Shown: positions 45,520 to 54,092 of the stretch, in pieces | Layout of the letters: each line of letters opens with the position of its first letter | Numbering within the stretch: the stretch's first letter is position 1 | From: Amycolatopsis vastitatis | GTDB lineage: Bacteria; Actinomycetota; Actinomycetes; Mycobacteriales; Pseudonocardiaceae | Assembly (NCBI RefSeq): GCF_002234595.1 | Contig: NZ_NMUL01000002.1 | Location: 1 to 64,000 of the forward strand | Direction: 5' to 3' | Length of the DNA stretch: 64,000 nt | Made by a program: the position numbers and the translations under genes | Notes under the pieces: model-generated | Database searches by the model: none | What the model saw: the letters and a program-made list of their open reading frames with translations, nothing else | Told to the model about the DNA's origin: nothing

Positions 45520-46626
45520 ATGATCCCCATCACTGTGGTCGACGTCCGCGACGCGGAGGACCTCGTCGTCGAGGTGCTGCGCTCCGGCGCCATCGCACAG
45601 GGACCGATGGTCAAGCGCTTCGAAGACGCCTTCGCGGCGGTCTCCGGGACGAAGCACGCGATCGCGGTGAACAACGGGACCACCGCGTTGGTCGCCGCGC
45701 TCCAGGTGCTGGACCTGAAGCCGGGTGACGAGGTCATCACCTCGCCGTTCACCTTCGTCGCGACGCTGAACGCGATCCTCGAGGCCGGCGCGACCGTCCG
45801 GTTCGCCGACATCCGGCGCGACGACTTCGCGATCGACCCCGACGCCGTCGCCAAGGCCGTGACGGACCGCACGAAGGTGCTCATGCCCGTGCACCTCTAC
45901 GGCCAGACGGCGGACATGGGCAAGCTCGCGCCCCTGGCCGCCGAGCACGGCCTCCAGGTCATCGAGGACTCCGCGCAGGCCGTCGGCGCGTCGTTCGAGG
46001 GCAAGCAGGCCGGCTCGTTCGGCATCGGCTGCTTCTCGCTGTACGCGACGAAGAACATCACCACCGCCGAAGGCGGCGTCATCACCACGGACGACGACGC
46101 GCTGGCCGACAAGTTGCGCGTGCTGCGCAACCAGGGCATGCGCGCCCGCTACCAGTACGAGGTCGCCGGCCACAACTACCGGATGACCGACCTGCACGCC
46201 GCCGTGGGCATTCCGCAGCTGGCGAAGCTCGACCAGCTGACCGCCGCCCGCCAGGCGAACGCGAAGCGGCTGTCCGAGGGCCTCGCGGGCACGCCGGGCC
46301 TCGAGGTCCCGAAGGTGCTGCCGGGCCGCGAGCACGTGTGGCACCAGTACACCGTGCTGGTCGGGCCGCACGCGTTCCTCTCGCGCGACGAGCTCGCCGC
46401 GGCGCTCACCGAACGCGGCATCGGCAACGGCATCTACTACCCCAAGATCGTCTTCGACTACGACTGCTACGCGGGTCACGACCTGATCCCGGGCGCGCGC
46501 GTCGAGGACTTCCCGGTGGCTCGCGCCGTCTCGGAGCAGGCGCTGTCGCTGCCGGTGCACCCGCACCTGACCGAGTCCGACCTGGACACCATCATCGAGA
46601 CAGTTCGCGAGGTACTGGGCGCATGA
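45520..46626 (+). CDS. DegT/DnrJ/EryC1 sugar aminotransferase, GnnB-like
   Basis: A 368-residue PLP enzyme. The Schiff-base lysine is Lys178 in [12 protein letters not shown], the ring Asp is near 150 in [11 protein letters not shown], and [11 protein letters not shown] near 51-61 binds phosphate. The overall motif pattern is that of enzymes that transaminate 3-keto UDP-GlcNAc derivatives (GnnB, WlbC and relatives). With the coupled dehydrogenase downstream it probably yields UDP-GlcNAc3N. GAGAGAG precedes ATG 45520. It overlaps the next gene by ATGA and diverges from the lpxA-like gene. Confidence 0.85.
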   Translation: MIPITVVDVRDAEDLVVEVLRSGAIAQGPMVKRFEDAFAAVSGTKHAIAVNNGTTALVAALQVLDLKPGDEVITSPFTFVATLNAILEAGATVRFADIRRDDFAIDPDAVAKAVTDRTKVLMPVHLYGQTADMGKLAPLAAEHGLQVIEDSAQAVGASFEGKQAGSFGIGCFSLYATKNITTAEGGVITTDDDALADKLRVLRNQGMRARYQYEVAGHNYRMTDLHAAVGIPQLAKLDQLTAARQANAKRLSEGLAGTPGLEVPKVLPGREHVWHQYTVLVGPHAFLSRDELAAALTERGIGNGIYYPKIVFDYDCYAGHDLIPGARVEDFPVARAVSEQALSLPVHPHLTESDLDTIIETVREVLGA

Positions 46627-47579
46627 CGCATCGGATCGCTGTTGTCGGGACCGGGAACATGGGATCGCTGCACGCACGCGTGCTGGCCGGGAACGAACGC
46701 GTGGATCTCGTCCGCGTGATCGATCCGCGCGAGGAAGCGGGCCGGGCCGTCGCCGAGCGGTACGAGACGAAGTGGACGCCCGAGCTCGGCTCACTGTCCG
46801 ATGTGGACGCCGTGGTGCTGGCCTCGGCCACCGAGGTGCACTACGACCTGGCGCAGGAGATCTTCCGCCAGGGCAAGCCGATGCTGGTCGAGAAGCCGGT
46901 CTGCAACAGCTTCGAGAAGTCCCAGGAAATCGTCTCGCTGTCGGCGAAGAACGACATCCCGCTGATGTGCGGGCTGCTGGAGCGTTACAACCCGGCGGTC
47001 ATGACCGCGCTGGCGCTGGTGCAGGAACCGATCCACCTGATGGCGCGGCGGCACGGCCCGTACGCGCCGCGGATCAAGACCGGCGTCGCGTGGGACCTGC
47101 TGGTGCACGACGTCGACCTGGCGATCCAGTTCTTCGGCGGGGCGACGCCGTCGCGCGTGACGTCCGGCGCGGGCTACTTCCACCCGCAGTCGGCCGAAGG
47201 CGCCGAGGACACCATCGAGACGGTGCTGTCGTTCCCGACCGGCCTGGCCACGGTGTCGGCGTCCCGGCTGGGACAGCGGAAGGTCCGGTCGCTGATGGTG
47301 TCGGAGCTCGACCGGCTGATCGAGATCGACCTCCTGCGCCGCGACGTCACGATCTACCGGCACGTCTCGCACGACTCCGTCACCCCGGACGGCCTCGGCT
47401 ACCGGCAGCAGACGGTCATCGAGATCCCGGAGCTCGTCACGGCCCGGGAGCCCCTCGCGACCCAGCTGGACCGGTTCTGCGACCTCCTCGAGGGCAAGAT
47501 CGACGCCGACACCGAGCGCGACCTGATCCTGCCGTCGCACCACGTCGTCGAGCAGGTCCTGACGCAGGCCGCGGCCTAG
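46623..47579 (+). CDS. Gfo/Idh/MocA dehydrogenase, UDP-GlcNAc 3-dehydrogenase (GnnA)-like
   Basis: A 318-residue NAD(P)-dependent sugar dehydrogenase. The Rossmann loop [13 protein letters not shown] is at 9-21, EKP at 90-92 holds the catalytic lysine, the substrate loop [11 protein letters not shown] is at 142-152 and the WDLLVHDVD block at 158-165 has the conserved His/Asp. LLERYNPAV resembles the ERFNPAV phrase of UDP-GlcNAc 3-dehydrogenases. It would oxidise the 3-hydroxyl of UDP-GlcNAc to the ketone used by the aminotransferase. WlbA-like enzymes acting on UDP-GlcNAcA are the alternative. Its stop shares CTAG with the converging peptidase gene. Confidence 0.83.
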   Translation: MTHRIAVVGTGNMGSLHARVLAGNERVDLVRVIDPREEAGRAVAERYETKWTPELGSLSDVDAVVLASATEVHYDLAQEIFRQGKPMLVEKPVCNSFEKSQEIVSLSAKNDIPLMCGLLERYNPAVMTALALVQEPIHLMARRHGPYAPRIKTGVAWDLLVHDVDLAIQFFGGATPSRVTSGAGYFHPQSAEGAEDTIETVLSFPTGLATVSASRLGQRKVRSLMVSELDRLIEIDLLRRDVTIYRHVSHDSVTPDGLGYRQQTVIEIPELVTAREPLATQLDRFCDLLEGKIDADTERDLILPSHHVVEQVLTQAAA

Positions 47580-48967
47580 CTCACCGGCACCGGGAACGCG
47601 GCCGGGCTCCGGCGATCGCCGGGGCCCACCGCGCGGACGCCGAAGAAGACGTTGTCCTTCGACAGGTCGATCTTCGCCGTCAGCGCCGGGCCGACGTCGA
47701 TCGCGTGCGTCCAGTCCGGGGCCGTCGTCTCGCGCCAGAGGACCTCGTAGCTCGTGGCGCCCGGCGTGGCGTTCCAGAGCAGCTCGGAGTCGTTCGTCAG
47801 GGCCGCCGTGCGGATCTTCACGGCCTTCGGCGTGCCCGGCGCCGTCGCCAGTGACCACAGCGCGGCGCCGTTCACCCGCGCCACCCGCGCGATGAACGGG
47901 AAGTCGCAGAACTCCGGCAGGTCGCCGTACTGGACGCCGTTCTCGACGCGGACGTCCTGGTGCTGGTGCGCGAAGTCCTCGTTCGGCTCGGTGAACCGCG
48001 CCGCTGGGTAGCCCTGCTCGAGGAAGCCGATGTGGTCGCCGCCGCGCAGGTAGCGGTCGCGCCGGTAGATGACCCGCACGGTCATGCCGGTCGCGTCGTT
48101 CTCCGCCACGGACTTCACGAACCGGGCCAGCTGCCGCGGCGGGGAGTCGTTCTCGCCGCCGATGCTGCGACGCAGGTTCGCTTCGGCCGGCGTCTCCGCC
48201 GTCGGGACGCCCTCGGCGAACAGGCGGATCGTGAAGGGGTCGCGCGTGCCGTCGTCGGCGCGGCTGGAGCCGACGATGTCGTCGGTGAACATCGCCTGGA
48301 CGTCGGTGCCTGCCGCCTTGAACTGCTGCGCCAGGTACCGCGAGCCGTAGAGGCCCTGTTCTTCGCCCGCGACGGCGGCGAAGACGATCGTCGCGGGCGG
48401 CTGCCGTGTCGAGAGCACCCGGGCCAGCTCCAGGGAGACCGCGACGCCCGAAGCGTCGTCGTCCGCGCCCGGCGCGTCCCCGGTGAAGTCCATGACGTCG
48501 GAACGGCGCGAGTCGTAGTGCCCCGAAACGACGTACACGCGCCCGGGATCGGTGGACCCGCGCAGCGTCGCGACGACGTTCGTGATCTTCGTCGGCACCG
48601 GGATCCGGTCCGCCGGCGGCTGGACGTACGACTGCAGTTCGACGCTCAGCCGTCCCCCGGAGGCCGCCGCGACCTGCTGGAACTGCGCGAAGAGCCAGTC
48701 ACGGGCGGCGCCGATGCCGCGGGCACTGTCGTCCTGCGCGGACAGCGTGTGCCGGGTGCCGAACGCGGCCAGCCGCCGGACGGTCGCTTCGATCCGCCGT
48801 TCGTCGACCTGGCGCAGCAAGGCACGCTGCTCCGGATCCGGGCGCTGGGGGCGAACCGGGGCGCCGGGCCCGCGGTCCCCCGGTTCGGCGGCGCCGGCCG
48901 GGACTCCGGTCGCGGACGCCGCCACCGTCGCGGCCGACGCGGTGAGGAACGCTCGTCGAGAGGTCAC
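47576..48967 (-). CDS. exported M28 metallopeptidase with Tat-type signal
   Basis: A 463-residue exported peptidase. The signal begins with twin arginines, [13 protein letters not shown], ahead of an Ala-rich stretch ending near residue 27, which fits Tat export. M28 zinc ligands are His in VSGHYDSR, Asp in GADDDASG, the Glu pair in AGEEQGLYG, Asp in MFTDDIVG and the late His in FAHQHQD. The last 90 residues form a fibronectin-type beta domain. It is a separate M28 lineage from the 5113-6654 gene and lacks the PA domain. Confidence 0.85.
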   Translation of the reverse strand: MTSRRAFLTASAATVAASATGVPAGAAEPGDRGPGAPVRPQRPDPEQRALLRQVDERRIEATVRRLAAFGTRHTLSAQDDSARGIGAARDWLFAQFQQVAAASGGRLSVELQSYVQPPADRIPVPTKITNVVATLRGSTDPGRVYVVSGHYDSRRSDVMDFTGDAPGADDDASGVAVSLELARVLSTRQPPATIVFAAVAGEEQGLYGSRYLAQQFKAAGTDVQAMFTDDIVGSSRADDGTRDPFTIRLFAEGVPTAETPAEANLRRSIGGENDSPPRQLARFVKSVAENDATGMTVRVIYRRDRYLRGGDHIGFLEQGYPAARFTEPNEDFAHQHQDVRVENGVQYGDLPEFCDFPFIARVARVNGAALWSLATAPGTPKAVKIRTAALTNDSELLWNATPGATSYEVLWRETTAPDWTHAIDVGPALTAKIDLSKDNVFFGVRAVGPGDRRSPAAFPVPVS

Positions 48968-49007
48968 GGTGGGGTTCTTACGCCCGCCGCGCGTCCGCGT
49001 GTACCGC

Positions 49008-49718
49008 CTATTTGGTGAGGCGCTCGCCGTTGGCGTCGTACGCGACGAGCGGGGTCAGCGACGCGGAGTCCGGGACCTGGTCGGGGTTGAACCAGAAGAT
49101 GACCACGTTCGGATCGGCGGTCCACTTCGCCAGCTTGGCTTCCACCGTGGCGCCGTGGACCGTGGTGGTGATCTTGGTCGCCGGCCCGGCGAAGTAGCCG
49201 AAGACCGGGATGACCTCGCCCTCGAGGGTCTCGCCGCCGTCCGTGGCGTGGAAGCCGAACGACCGGTCGGAGCCGCGGAACTCGTTCGTGACCAGCACGG
49301 CCTGCAGCGAGGTCCCGGACCGGAAGCCGGCCACCAGGCCGAAGCGGACGCCTGGCAGCTCCGGCAGGTCGAGGGCCCGCGCGTAGAAGACGAGCTCCCC
49401 GGCAGAGGTCCGGATCCCGGTGCCGACGACCTCGCCGATCGGCTGCTCCGCGTGCGGCGCTGGGGCCGCTGTCGACAAGGCGGGCTGGGGCGACGGCGGC
49501 TGCGCGACCGGGGCGGGCGCGGGCTGCCGCAGCTGGACGGCGAACACCACCACGAGCACGACGGCGGCCGCGGCGGCGATCCCGGCGGTGCCCGTCAGCA
49601 CGCGGCGGCGGCGCCGGAGCCGGGTGCCGTCGGCCATGATCCTGGCCAGGTCCGGCTCGGCGAAGGGCTCGTCGGGCGGCTGCCGGAGGGCGGCGCGGAA
49701 GTCGTCGAGATCGTTCAT
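49008..49718 (-). CDS. single-pass membrane protein, probable partner of the ECF sigma factor
   Basis: A 236-residue protein. About 38 cytoplasmic residues are followed by a basic stretch RLRRRRRV, one transmembrane helix near 42-62, a Pro/Ala linker, and an outer domain from about 90. That domain is homologous to the secreted product of 50367-50969: both have VFY..(A/K)L..P.LP...FG, FGY(F/Y)(A/S)GPA.KIT and W.ADPNVV.FWFNP. It overlaps the sigma gene by ATGA and so is a likely anti-sigma or sensor, although the short cytoplasmic part lacks a clear zinc anti-sigma motif. Confidence 0.7.
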   Translation of the reverse strand: MNDLDDFRAALRQPPDEPFAEPDLARIMADGTRLRRRRRVLTGTAGIAAAAAVVLVVVFAVQLRQPAPAPVAQPPSPQPALSTAAPAPHAEQPIGEVVGTGIRTSAGELVFYARALDLPELPGVRFGLVAGFRSGTSLQAVLVTNEFRGSDRSFGFHATDGGETLEGEVIPVFGYFAGPATKITTTVHGATVEAKLAKWTADPNVVIFWFNPDQVPDSASLTPLVAYDANGERLTK

Positions 49719-50224
49719 CGCCCGCTCCCTCCGATCAGCGTGTCCTCCGGGCCGACCTCGACCCTCAGCTTGGCCAGGGCCCGCGAGTTGGTGCTCTTCA
49801 CGGTACCCACCGAAACGCCGAGCTCACGGGCCACGTCGGCTTCGGGCAGGTCGAAGAAGTGCCGCAGCACGACGACGGCGCGTTCGCGGTCGGTCAGCTT
49901 CTCGAGCACCGCGGTGAGCCACGCGCGCTGGGTGACGGCCTTGTCGACGTCGAGGCGGTCCTGCTGCTCGGGCAGCACCTCGGTGGCGTACTCGCGGATG
50001 GGGCGCCGCCAGCCGTCGATGACGTGGTTGACCAGGACGGTGCGGGCGTAGCCGTAGGCGTCCTTGTGCCGGACCCGCGACCAGGCCGCGTACGTGCGCG
50101 TGAAGGCGGTCTGGGCGGCGTCCTCCGCCTGGTGGCGGTCGCCGGTGAGCAGGTACGCGGCGTGGGTGAGCCGGGCCGACGAAACGCGGACGAACTCCGC
50201 GAACTCCTCGTCGCCGCGCGCCAT
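49715..50224 (-). CDS. ECF RNA polymerase sigma factor (SigE-family type)
   Basis: A 169-residue group IV sigma factor. Region 2 is at about 20-75 with AEDAAQTAFTRTYAAW and RHKDAYGYARTVLVNHVIDGWRR; region 4 at 105-155 has LTDRERAVVVLRHFFDL followed by the helix-turn-helix ADVARELGVSVGTVKSTNSRAL. Regions 1 and 3 are absent. It heads a two-gene unit with its membrane partner and lies opposite a secreted gene across a symmetrical promoter region with back-to-back CAACC elements, which suggests it transcribes both directions. Confidence 0.9.
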   Translation of the reverse strand: MARGDEEFAEFVRVSSARLTHAAYLLTGDRHQAEDAAQTAFTRTYAAWSRVRHKDAYGYARTVLVNHVIDGWRRPIREYATEVLPEQQDRLDVDKAVTQRAWLTAVLEKLTDRERAVVVLRHFFDLPEADVARELGVSVGTVKSTNSRALAKLRVEVGPEDTLIGGSGR

Positions 50225-50252
50225 GCGTCACCTCTTTTCGTCCGTTTTCACT

Positions 50253-50306
50253 GACGGCCGGGCGGCGGAAAGGTTGCCCTCAACCTTTCCGAGCGTACGC
50301 CCGTAC
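50253..50306. promoter_or_regulatory. divergent ECF-type promoters with a shared dyad
   Basis: GGAAAGGTTG (50267-50276) and CAACCTTTCC (50281-50290) form a perfect dyad made by two opposed -35 elements. Plus strand: CAACC, 16 bases, CGTACT. Minus strand: CAACC, 15 bases, CGTCAG. Both match the known CAACC/CGTC pattern of SigE-type ECF promoters. They would drive the secreted gene at 50367 and the sigma gene. Confidence 0.7.
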
Positions 50307-50366
50307 TGAGCTGTGGACGATCTTGCGCCCCGGCTCGGCCGGGGCGCCGACTGAGGGAGAAAGCCG

Positions 50367-50969
50367 ATGAAGAAACGACTTTTCGTCGCCGGCGCGGCCG
50401 TCGCCGCGTGTGGCGCACTGGTGGTGTCCGGTGTCCTGGCCACCGCGAACGCCGCCGCGGCACCGGCCGCGGACACCGTGGCCGCACCGGTTTCGCCGCC
50501 GCCCACGCGCGTCGCGGCGTCCCAGCACGAAGTACTGGGCGACGTCATCCCGTCGGGCTTCGGCGACGTGGTCTTCTACGGCGTGAAGCTGCAGGAACCG
50601 CGGCTCCCGGAGACGACGTTCGGCATCATGGCCGGCGCGCGTGACGCGGCGGGTCGGCTGACGGACCTGATCATCGCCAACGAGACGACGGGCTCCGACA
50701 AGGCACCGGGCTTCCACGCGGTGTCCGGCGGCCTGAACATCAACGGGCACGACGTGCCGACCTTCGGCTACTACTCCGGCCCGGCCGCGAAGATCACGGG
50801 TCGCATCTGGGGGACGACGGGCGTGGCGCACCAGGCGCGCTGGAGCGCGGACCCGAACGTGGTCGTGTTCTGGTTCAACCCGGGCGTGGCCGAGCCGGAG
50901 AACCTCAAGGCCTACGACGCGGCGGGCAACGAACTCCCGGCGGGCGACACGGGCGTCGGCCACGGCTGA
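50367..50969 (+). CDS. secreted protein, paralogue of the sigma partner's outer domain
   Basis: A 200-residue protein with a signal peptide (MKKRLFVAG start, hydrophobic run to about 25, AxA-like cleavage near ANAAAAP). The mature domain matches the outer half of the 49008-49718 protein, with HEVLGDVIPSG, TFGIMAGARD, PTFGYYSGPAAKITGRIWG and ARWSADPNVVVFWFNPG. GGGAGAAAG precedes ATG 50367. It lacks the transmembrane anchor of its paralogue and is probably released. It could compete with, or signal to, the membrane protein; no enzyme motif is visible. Confidence 0.75.
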   Translation: MKKRLFVAGAAVAACGALVVSGVLATANAAAAPAADTVAAPVSPPPTRVAASQHEVLGDVIPSGFGDVVFYGVKLQEPRLPETTFGIMAGARDAAGRLTDLIIANETTGSDKAPGFHAVSGGLNINGHDVPTFGYYSGPAAKITGRIWGTTGVAHQARWSADPNVVVFWFNPGVAEPENLKAYDAAGNELPAGDTGVGHG

Positions 50970-51014
50970 AACGTTGCGTAACCGCAATCCCACGGGACGT
51001 GACTGAGAGCTAGA

Positions 51015-51176
51015 TTGTCCTCCGGACGCAACTCGGGGGCTCTCTTCGCCGCCGCATGCCTGTTGACCGGGGTCACAGCGTGTCGGGGCGGCTCCGCGAC
51101 GGCGGCGTCGGCGACCACGCCGGCGCCGCCGTCATCCACTTCGGTAAGCGCTACGGCCGCTGGGCGTGCCGAGTGA
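51015..51176 (+). pseudogene. truncated lipoprotein N-terminus
   Basis: From TTG 51015 a 53-codon frame reads a plausible lipoprotein signal: GALFAAACLLTGVTAC with the acylation cysteine near residue 23, then a Ser/Thr/Pro/Ala-rich linker of the kind that precedes a folded domain. It stops at TGA 51174-51176, before any domain, and overlaps the 3' end of the Uma2 gene. The likely reading is the stump of a lipoprotein gene cut by a rearrangement; a short real lipoprotein is possible. Confidence 0.4.
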
Positions 51177-51726
51177 TGAGGGCGTTCAGGTCGATGGTGA
51201 GTTCGGCACCGGCGAACTCGAGCTTGGCGATGCCGGATTGTTCGCCGAAGTCTTCGTAGTCCTCTTCGACCAGCCTGTAGGTGGTCATGCTGACCGGCGG
51301 GTCGAGGTCGATGATCCAGTAGTGCTCGATCCCGGCCTCGGCGTACTCGGAGAACTTCGTGACCCGATCGGTCCGCTTGCTCCCCTCGGACAGGACTTCG
51401 ACGGCCAGTCGTACCTCACCGACAGCCAACCGGGCCGGATTCGCCTCCACGAGAGCGGTCGGTACCACCATCACATCGGGTACGCGCACGGTGAGCGGCA
51501 CCTCGGCGACCACCATCTCGGTCTCCTGTAGTGCAGTGAACTCGCCCGGGATCTGCTCGTCGAGCCAATAGGTCAGCCGCGTGACGGCACGTTGATGGAA
51601 CGACAACGGGCGCGGCGACACGAGAAGGACCCCTTCGACCACTTCGACATGGAACTCCTTCATTTCCGGGAGTTCGATCCAGTCGTCGAGGGACAGGAGA
51701 TGGTGAGGCCATTCCATGACACTCAA
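51151..51726 (-). CDS. Uma2-family (DUF820) putative restriction endonuclease-like protein
   Basis: A 191-residue protein of the Uma2/DUF820 family with a PD-(D/E)XK nuclease-like core: VPDVMVV near 101-107 holds the Asp, and VRLAVEVLSEGSKRTDR near 122-138 holds the second acid and the downstream Lys. EYAEAGIEHYWIIDLD closes the core. Such genes occur in large numbers in actinomycetes and cyanobacteria; biological function is unknown. AGGAG lies seven bases before TTG 51726, which I take as start. An in-frame ATG at 51717 and GTG at 51750 are alternatives. Confidence 0.8.
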   Translation of the reverse strand: MSVMEWPHHLLSLDDWIELPEMKEFHVEVVEGVLLVSPRPLSFHQRAVTRLTYWLDEQIPGEFTALQETEMVVAEVPLTVRVPDVMVVPTALVEANPARLAVGEVRLAVEVLSEGSKRTDRVTKFSEYAEAGIEHYWIIDLDPPVSMTTYRLVEEDYEDFGEQSGIAKLEFAGAELTIDLNALITRHAQRP

Positions 51727-51831
51727 CCGCCTTCTCCTGTCTTCGGTCACTGGACGTCATCTTCTCACGCAGCCTGCCGTATTGCCACTGCTCTGAGTAG
51801 TCACCCAATGGGGCCCTACCAGCGCAAACTG

Positions 51832-52206
51832 TCACAAACGCCGAACAGCGAGCCACCGCCAGCGCTGCCGCTCGGTGACCACTGTGGCGGCCGCCAGCAC
51901 GCTCACGACGATCGCCGCCCACGCAGGCCAGGCGATCCACGAACTGACCACCGCGGCGACGAGCTGCAGCAGCACCAGCAGGATCGTCACCCAGCCCGGC
52001 ACGGCGACGATCACCTTCGCCTTGTCGCCCGGTGTCGAGAAGCACGTCGGCAGGCCGATCAGCACCACCACGGACAGCGCCGCCAGCAGCCAGGAATGCC
52101 CGGCCAGTGCCCATGGCGTGGCCACCCAGGCGACGAGTTCGGTCGTGAAGCGCAGGACGGACGGCAGGCGGTCGTCAGGACGGCCCGCGGTGGATTCCCC
52201 AGTCAC
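51832..52206 (-). CDS. DUF2568 (YrdB-like) membrane protein
   Basis: A 124-residue protein with four hydrophobic helices between about 20 and 115. RFTTELVAWVATPWALAGHSW is a family-like opening, and IGLPTCFSTPGDKAKVIVAVPG forms the central loop. Function unknown. Start GTG 52206 has TAGCTT six bases upstream, overlapping the stop of the hexapeptide acyltransferase gene, so it has its own promoter or is read through. Confidence 0.75.
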   Translation of the reverse strand: MTGESTAGRPDDRLPSVLRFTTELVAWVATPWALAGHSWLLAALSVVVLIGLPTCFSTPGDKAKVIVAVPGWVTILLVLLQLVAAVVSSWIAWPAWAAIVVSVLAAATVVTERQRWRWLAVRRL

Positions 52207-52212
52207 CCGCGA

Positions 52213-52218
52213 AAGCTA
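52213..52218 (-). promoter_or_regulatory. leaderless -10 box of the DUF2568 gene
   Basis: Minus-strand TAGCTT, six bases, then GTG 52206. Its first bases overlap the upstream stop codon at 52216. Confidence 0.45.
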
Positions 52219-52839
52219 CTCCGAAAAGTCGCCCGGCGGCGCGCCCCAGCCGGGAGACTGGCCGCGTTCCTCCGCGATCTCCCGGCGGCGGGCGTTCTCC
52301 GCGCGGACCCGGTCCACTTCGGACTGGATGTACTCCTCGTCGTAGCGCTGGAAGACCCGGGCCGGGTTGCCGGCCACCAGCGTCCGCGGCGGGACGTCCT
52401 TCGCCACCACCGAGTTCGGCTGCACCGTGGCGAAGTCGCCGATCGTCACGCCCGCCATGATCACCACCAGGCCGCCGATGAAGCAGCCCTTGCCGATCTT
52501 CACCGGTTTGCGCTCGATCAGGTCGCTGCCCGAGTGGTTCTGCAGCGTCATGTTCGCCAGCCAGCTGGAGTGCGTGAAGATCAGCGTGTTCAGCCCGATG
52601 CTGGTGTGCTCGCCGATCTCCAGGCCGCCGCTCGCGTCGAGCGCCGCGCCTTCGCCGATCCAGCAGTGCTCGCCCATCTTCAGGTTCTCGGGGCTGATGA
52701 TCTTCACGCGCTCGCGCACCCGGCACGTCGAGGGCAGCCCGTAGAACGCCGCCCGCTCGGCGTCGTTCATGTACTGCGAGACCAGCTCGGTCAGGATCTG
52801 CGGGCGCAGCCGGTGGCTGCGCTCGTCATCGAAGAACAT
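52216..52839 (-). CDS. hexapeptide-repeat acyltransferase (maltose/galactoside acetyltransferase-like)
   Basis: A 207-residue left-handed beta-helix acyltransferase. Hexapeptide turns include CWIGEGAALDASGGLEIGEH and KPVKIGKGCFIGGLVVIMAG, with the catalytic-type His in LIFTHSS and a C-terminal cap NPARVFQRYDEEY. It is shorter and of a different class than the LpxA homologue. It probably O- or N-acetylates a sugar built by the neighbouring epimerase and aminotransferase. It overlaps the GT4 gene by 14 bp. Confidence 0.82.
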   Translation of the reverse strand: MFFDDERSHRLRPQILTELVSQYMNDAERAAFYGLPSTCRVRERVKIISPENLKMGEHCWIGEGAALDASGGLEIGEHTSIGLNTLIFTHSSWLANMTLQNHSGSDLIERKPVKIGKGCFIGGLVVIMAGVTIGDFATVQPNSVVAKDVPPRTLVAGNPARVFQRYDEEYIQSEVDRVRAENARRREIAEERGQSPGWGAPPGDFSE

Positions 52840-54022
52840 CGGCTTCCGACACCAGCTTCTCGAACGTCCTCAGGTGCTCTTCGGTGACGACGTCGAGGCC
52901 GAAGTTCGACCGCACCATCTCGCTCTCGCGCTGCGCGATCAGCGCCCGCTTCTCCGCGTCGTCGAGCAGCTCGATCACCGTGCGGGCCACCGCTTCCGAG
53001 TCGTCCGGGCGGACCAGCAGAATGTTCTCGCCGTTGCGCAGCTCGATGCCCGGGTAGTTGTCCTCGGTGACCGACGCGATCGTCGCCGTGCCGGAGAGCA
53101 TCGCCTCCAGCGACGCCGTGCCGCAGCCGCCGTTGAGGTCGTGCGTGACGATGTCCGCCGCCGCGAAGTACGCCGGGACGTCCTCCTTCGGCACCGGGCC
53201 CGCGACGACCAGGGCGTCCGAGACCCCCAGCTCGGCGGCCCGCTTCAGGAACGCGTCGTGGTAGACGCGGCCGACCACGACCACCCGGACACCGGGATGT
53301 TTGTCCAAAATGGACGGCAGAGCTTCGATCAGCGGCAGCCGGTTGCGCAGCGGGATCACGTGCCCGAGGGAGACGATCAGCGGCTCGTCGCCGATCCCGT
53401 GCTCCGCGCGGACGTCCTTCGTCACCGGCTTCGCGAAGTGGCCGGTGTCGACGGCGATCGGGAAGTACTCCGAGTTCGCGTCGCTGGTGCCGTACCGCTC
53501 GACGCAGTAGTCGACGCCGAGCTTGTCGAGGATGACGTACCGCGGCCGGATGTAGTTCAGGATGGGCCGCACGAGCACCGCGTCGAGCAGCCGGAACACC
53601 CCGCCGTACAGCTTGTTGTCGCTGATCAGCAGGGTGTGGATGGTCAGCAGCGTTGGGACGCCGTGGCGCCGCGCGTAGATCCCGGCCAGCCAGGACAGGT
53701 CGAAGAACTGGCCGTGCAGGTGGATCGCGTCCGGCTTGAACTCGTCCAGCAGCTTCCACAGCCGCCGCCAGTTGCCCGGCCGCAGCGACGCGAAGCTCAT
53801 GTCGAAGTCGATCGACAGCCCGACCTGCGGCATCTTCACCGCCGGGAGGCGCACGACGCGGTAGCCGTCGCGCTCCTCCTCCACCGGCGCCTCGCCGTAG
53901 GCGGCGGTGATCGCCAGCACCTCGTGCCCGGCCTGGACGAACTGCGCCGCCAGTGACGCCGCCATGTGCGCGCTGCCGCCGACCCGCGGCGGGAAGAAGT
54001 TGTTCACCACCGCGACGCGCAT
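52826..54022 (-). CDS. GT4-family glycosyltransferase
   Basis: A 398-residue GT-B fold transferase. N-terminal glycine loop FFPPRVGGSAHMAASLA is at about 9-25, and the donor side has VSLGHVIPLRNRLPLIEAL near 230-248 and the EX7E-type segment GCGTASLEAMLSGTATIAS near 308-326. It would move a sugar from a nucleotide donor to a lipid or glycan at the cytoplasmic membrane face. ATG 54022 is preferred over 54058, because the GT-B fold starts directly there. Acceptor unknown. Confidence 0.85.
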   Translation of the reverse strand: MRVAVVNNFFPPRVGGSAHMAASLAAQFVQAGHEVLAITAAYGEAPVEEERDGYRVVRLPAVKMPQVGLSIDFDMSFASLRPGNWRRLWKLLDEFKPDAIHLHGQFFDLSWLAGIYARRHGVPTLLTIHTLLISDNKLYGGVFRLLDAVLVRPILNYIRPRYVILDKLGVDYCVERYGTSDANSEYFPIAVDTGHFAKPVTKDVRAEHGIGDEPLIVSLGHVIPLRNRLPLIEALPSILDKHPGVRVVVVGRVYHDAFLKRAAELGVSDALVVAGPVPKEDVPAYFAAADIVTHDLNGGCGTASLEAMLSGTATIASVTEDNYPGIELRNGENILLVRPDDSEAVARTVIELLDDAEKRALIAQRESEMVRSNFGLDVVTEEHLRTFEKLVSEADVLR

Positions 54023-54092
54023 CGCACGTCCTCGGGCAGGCCCCGCGACTGAATTCATGCCGCCTCCGCGGGAAAGAGCACGTCGGCGGTAT

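Noticed and set aside
39004..47579. Lipopolysaccharide (lipid A) gene cluster
   Set aside because: Only the LpxA step is present. LpxC, LpxD, LpxH, LpxB, KdsA/B and outer-membrane transport genes are absent.
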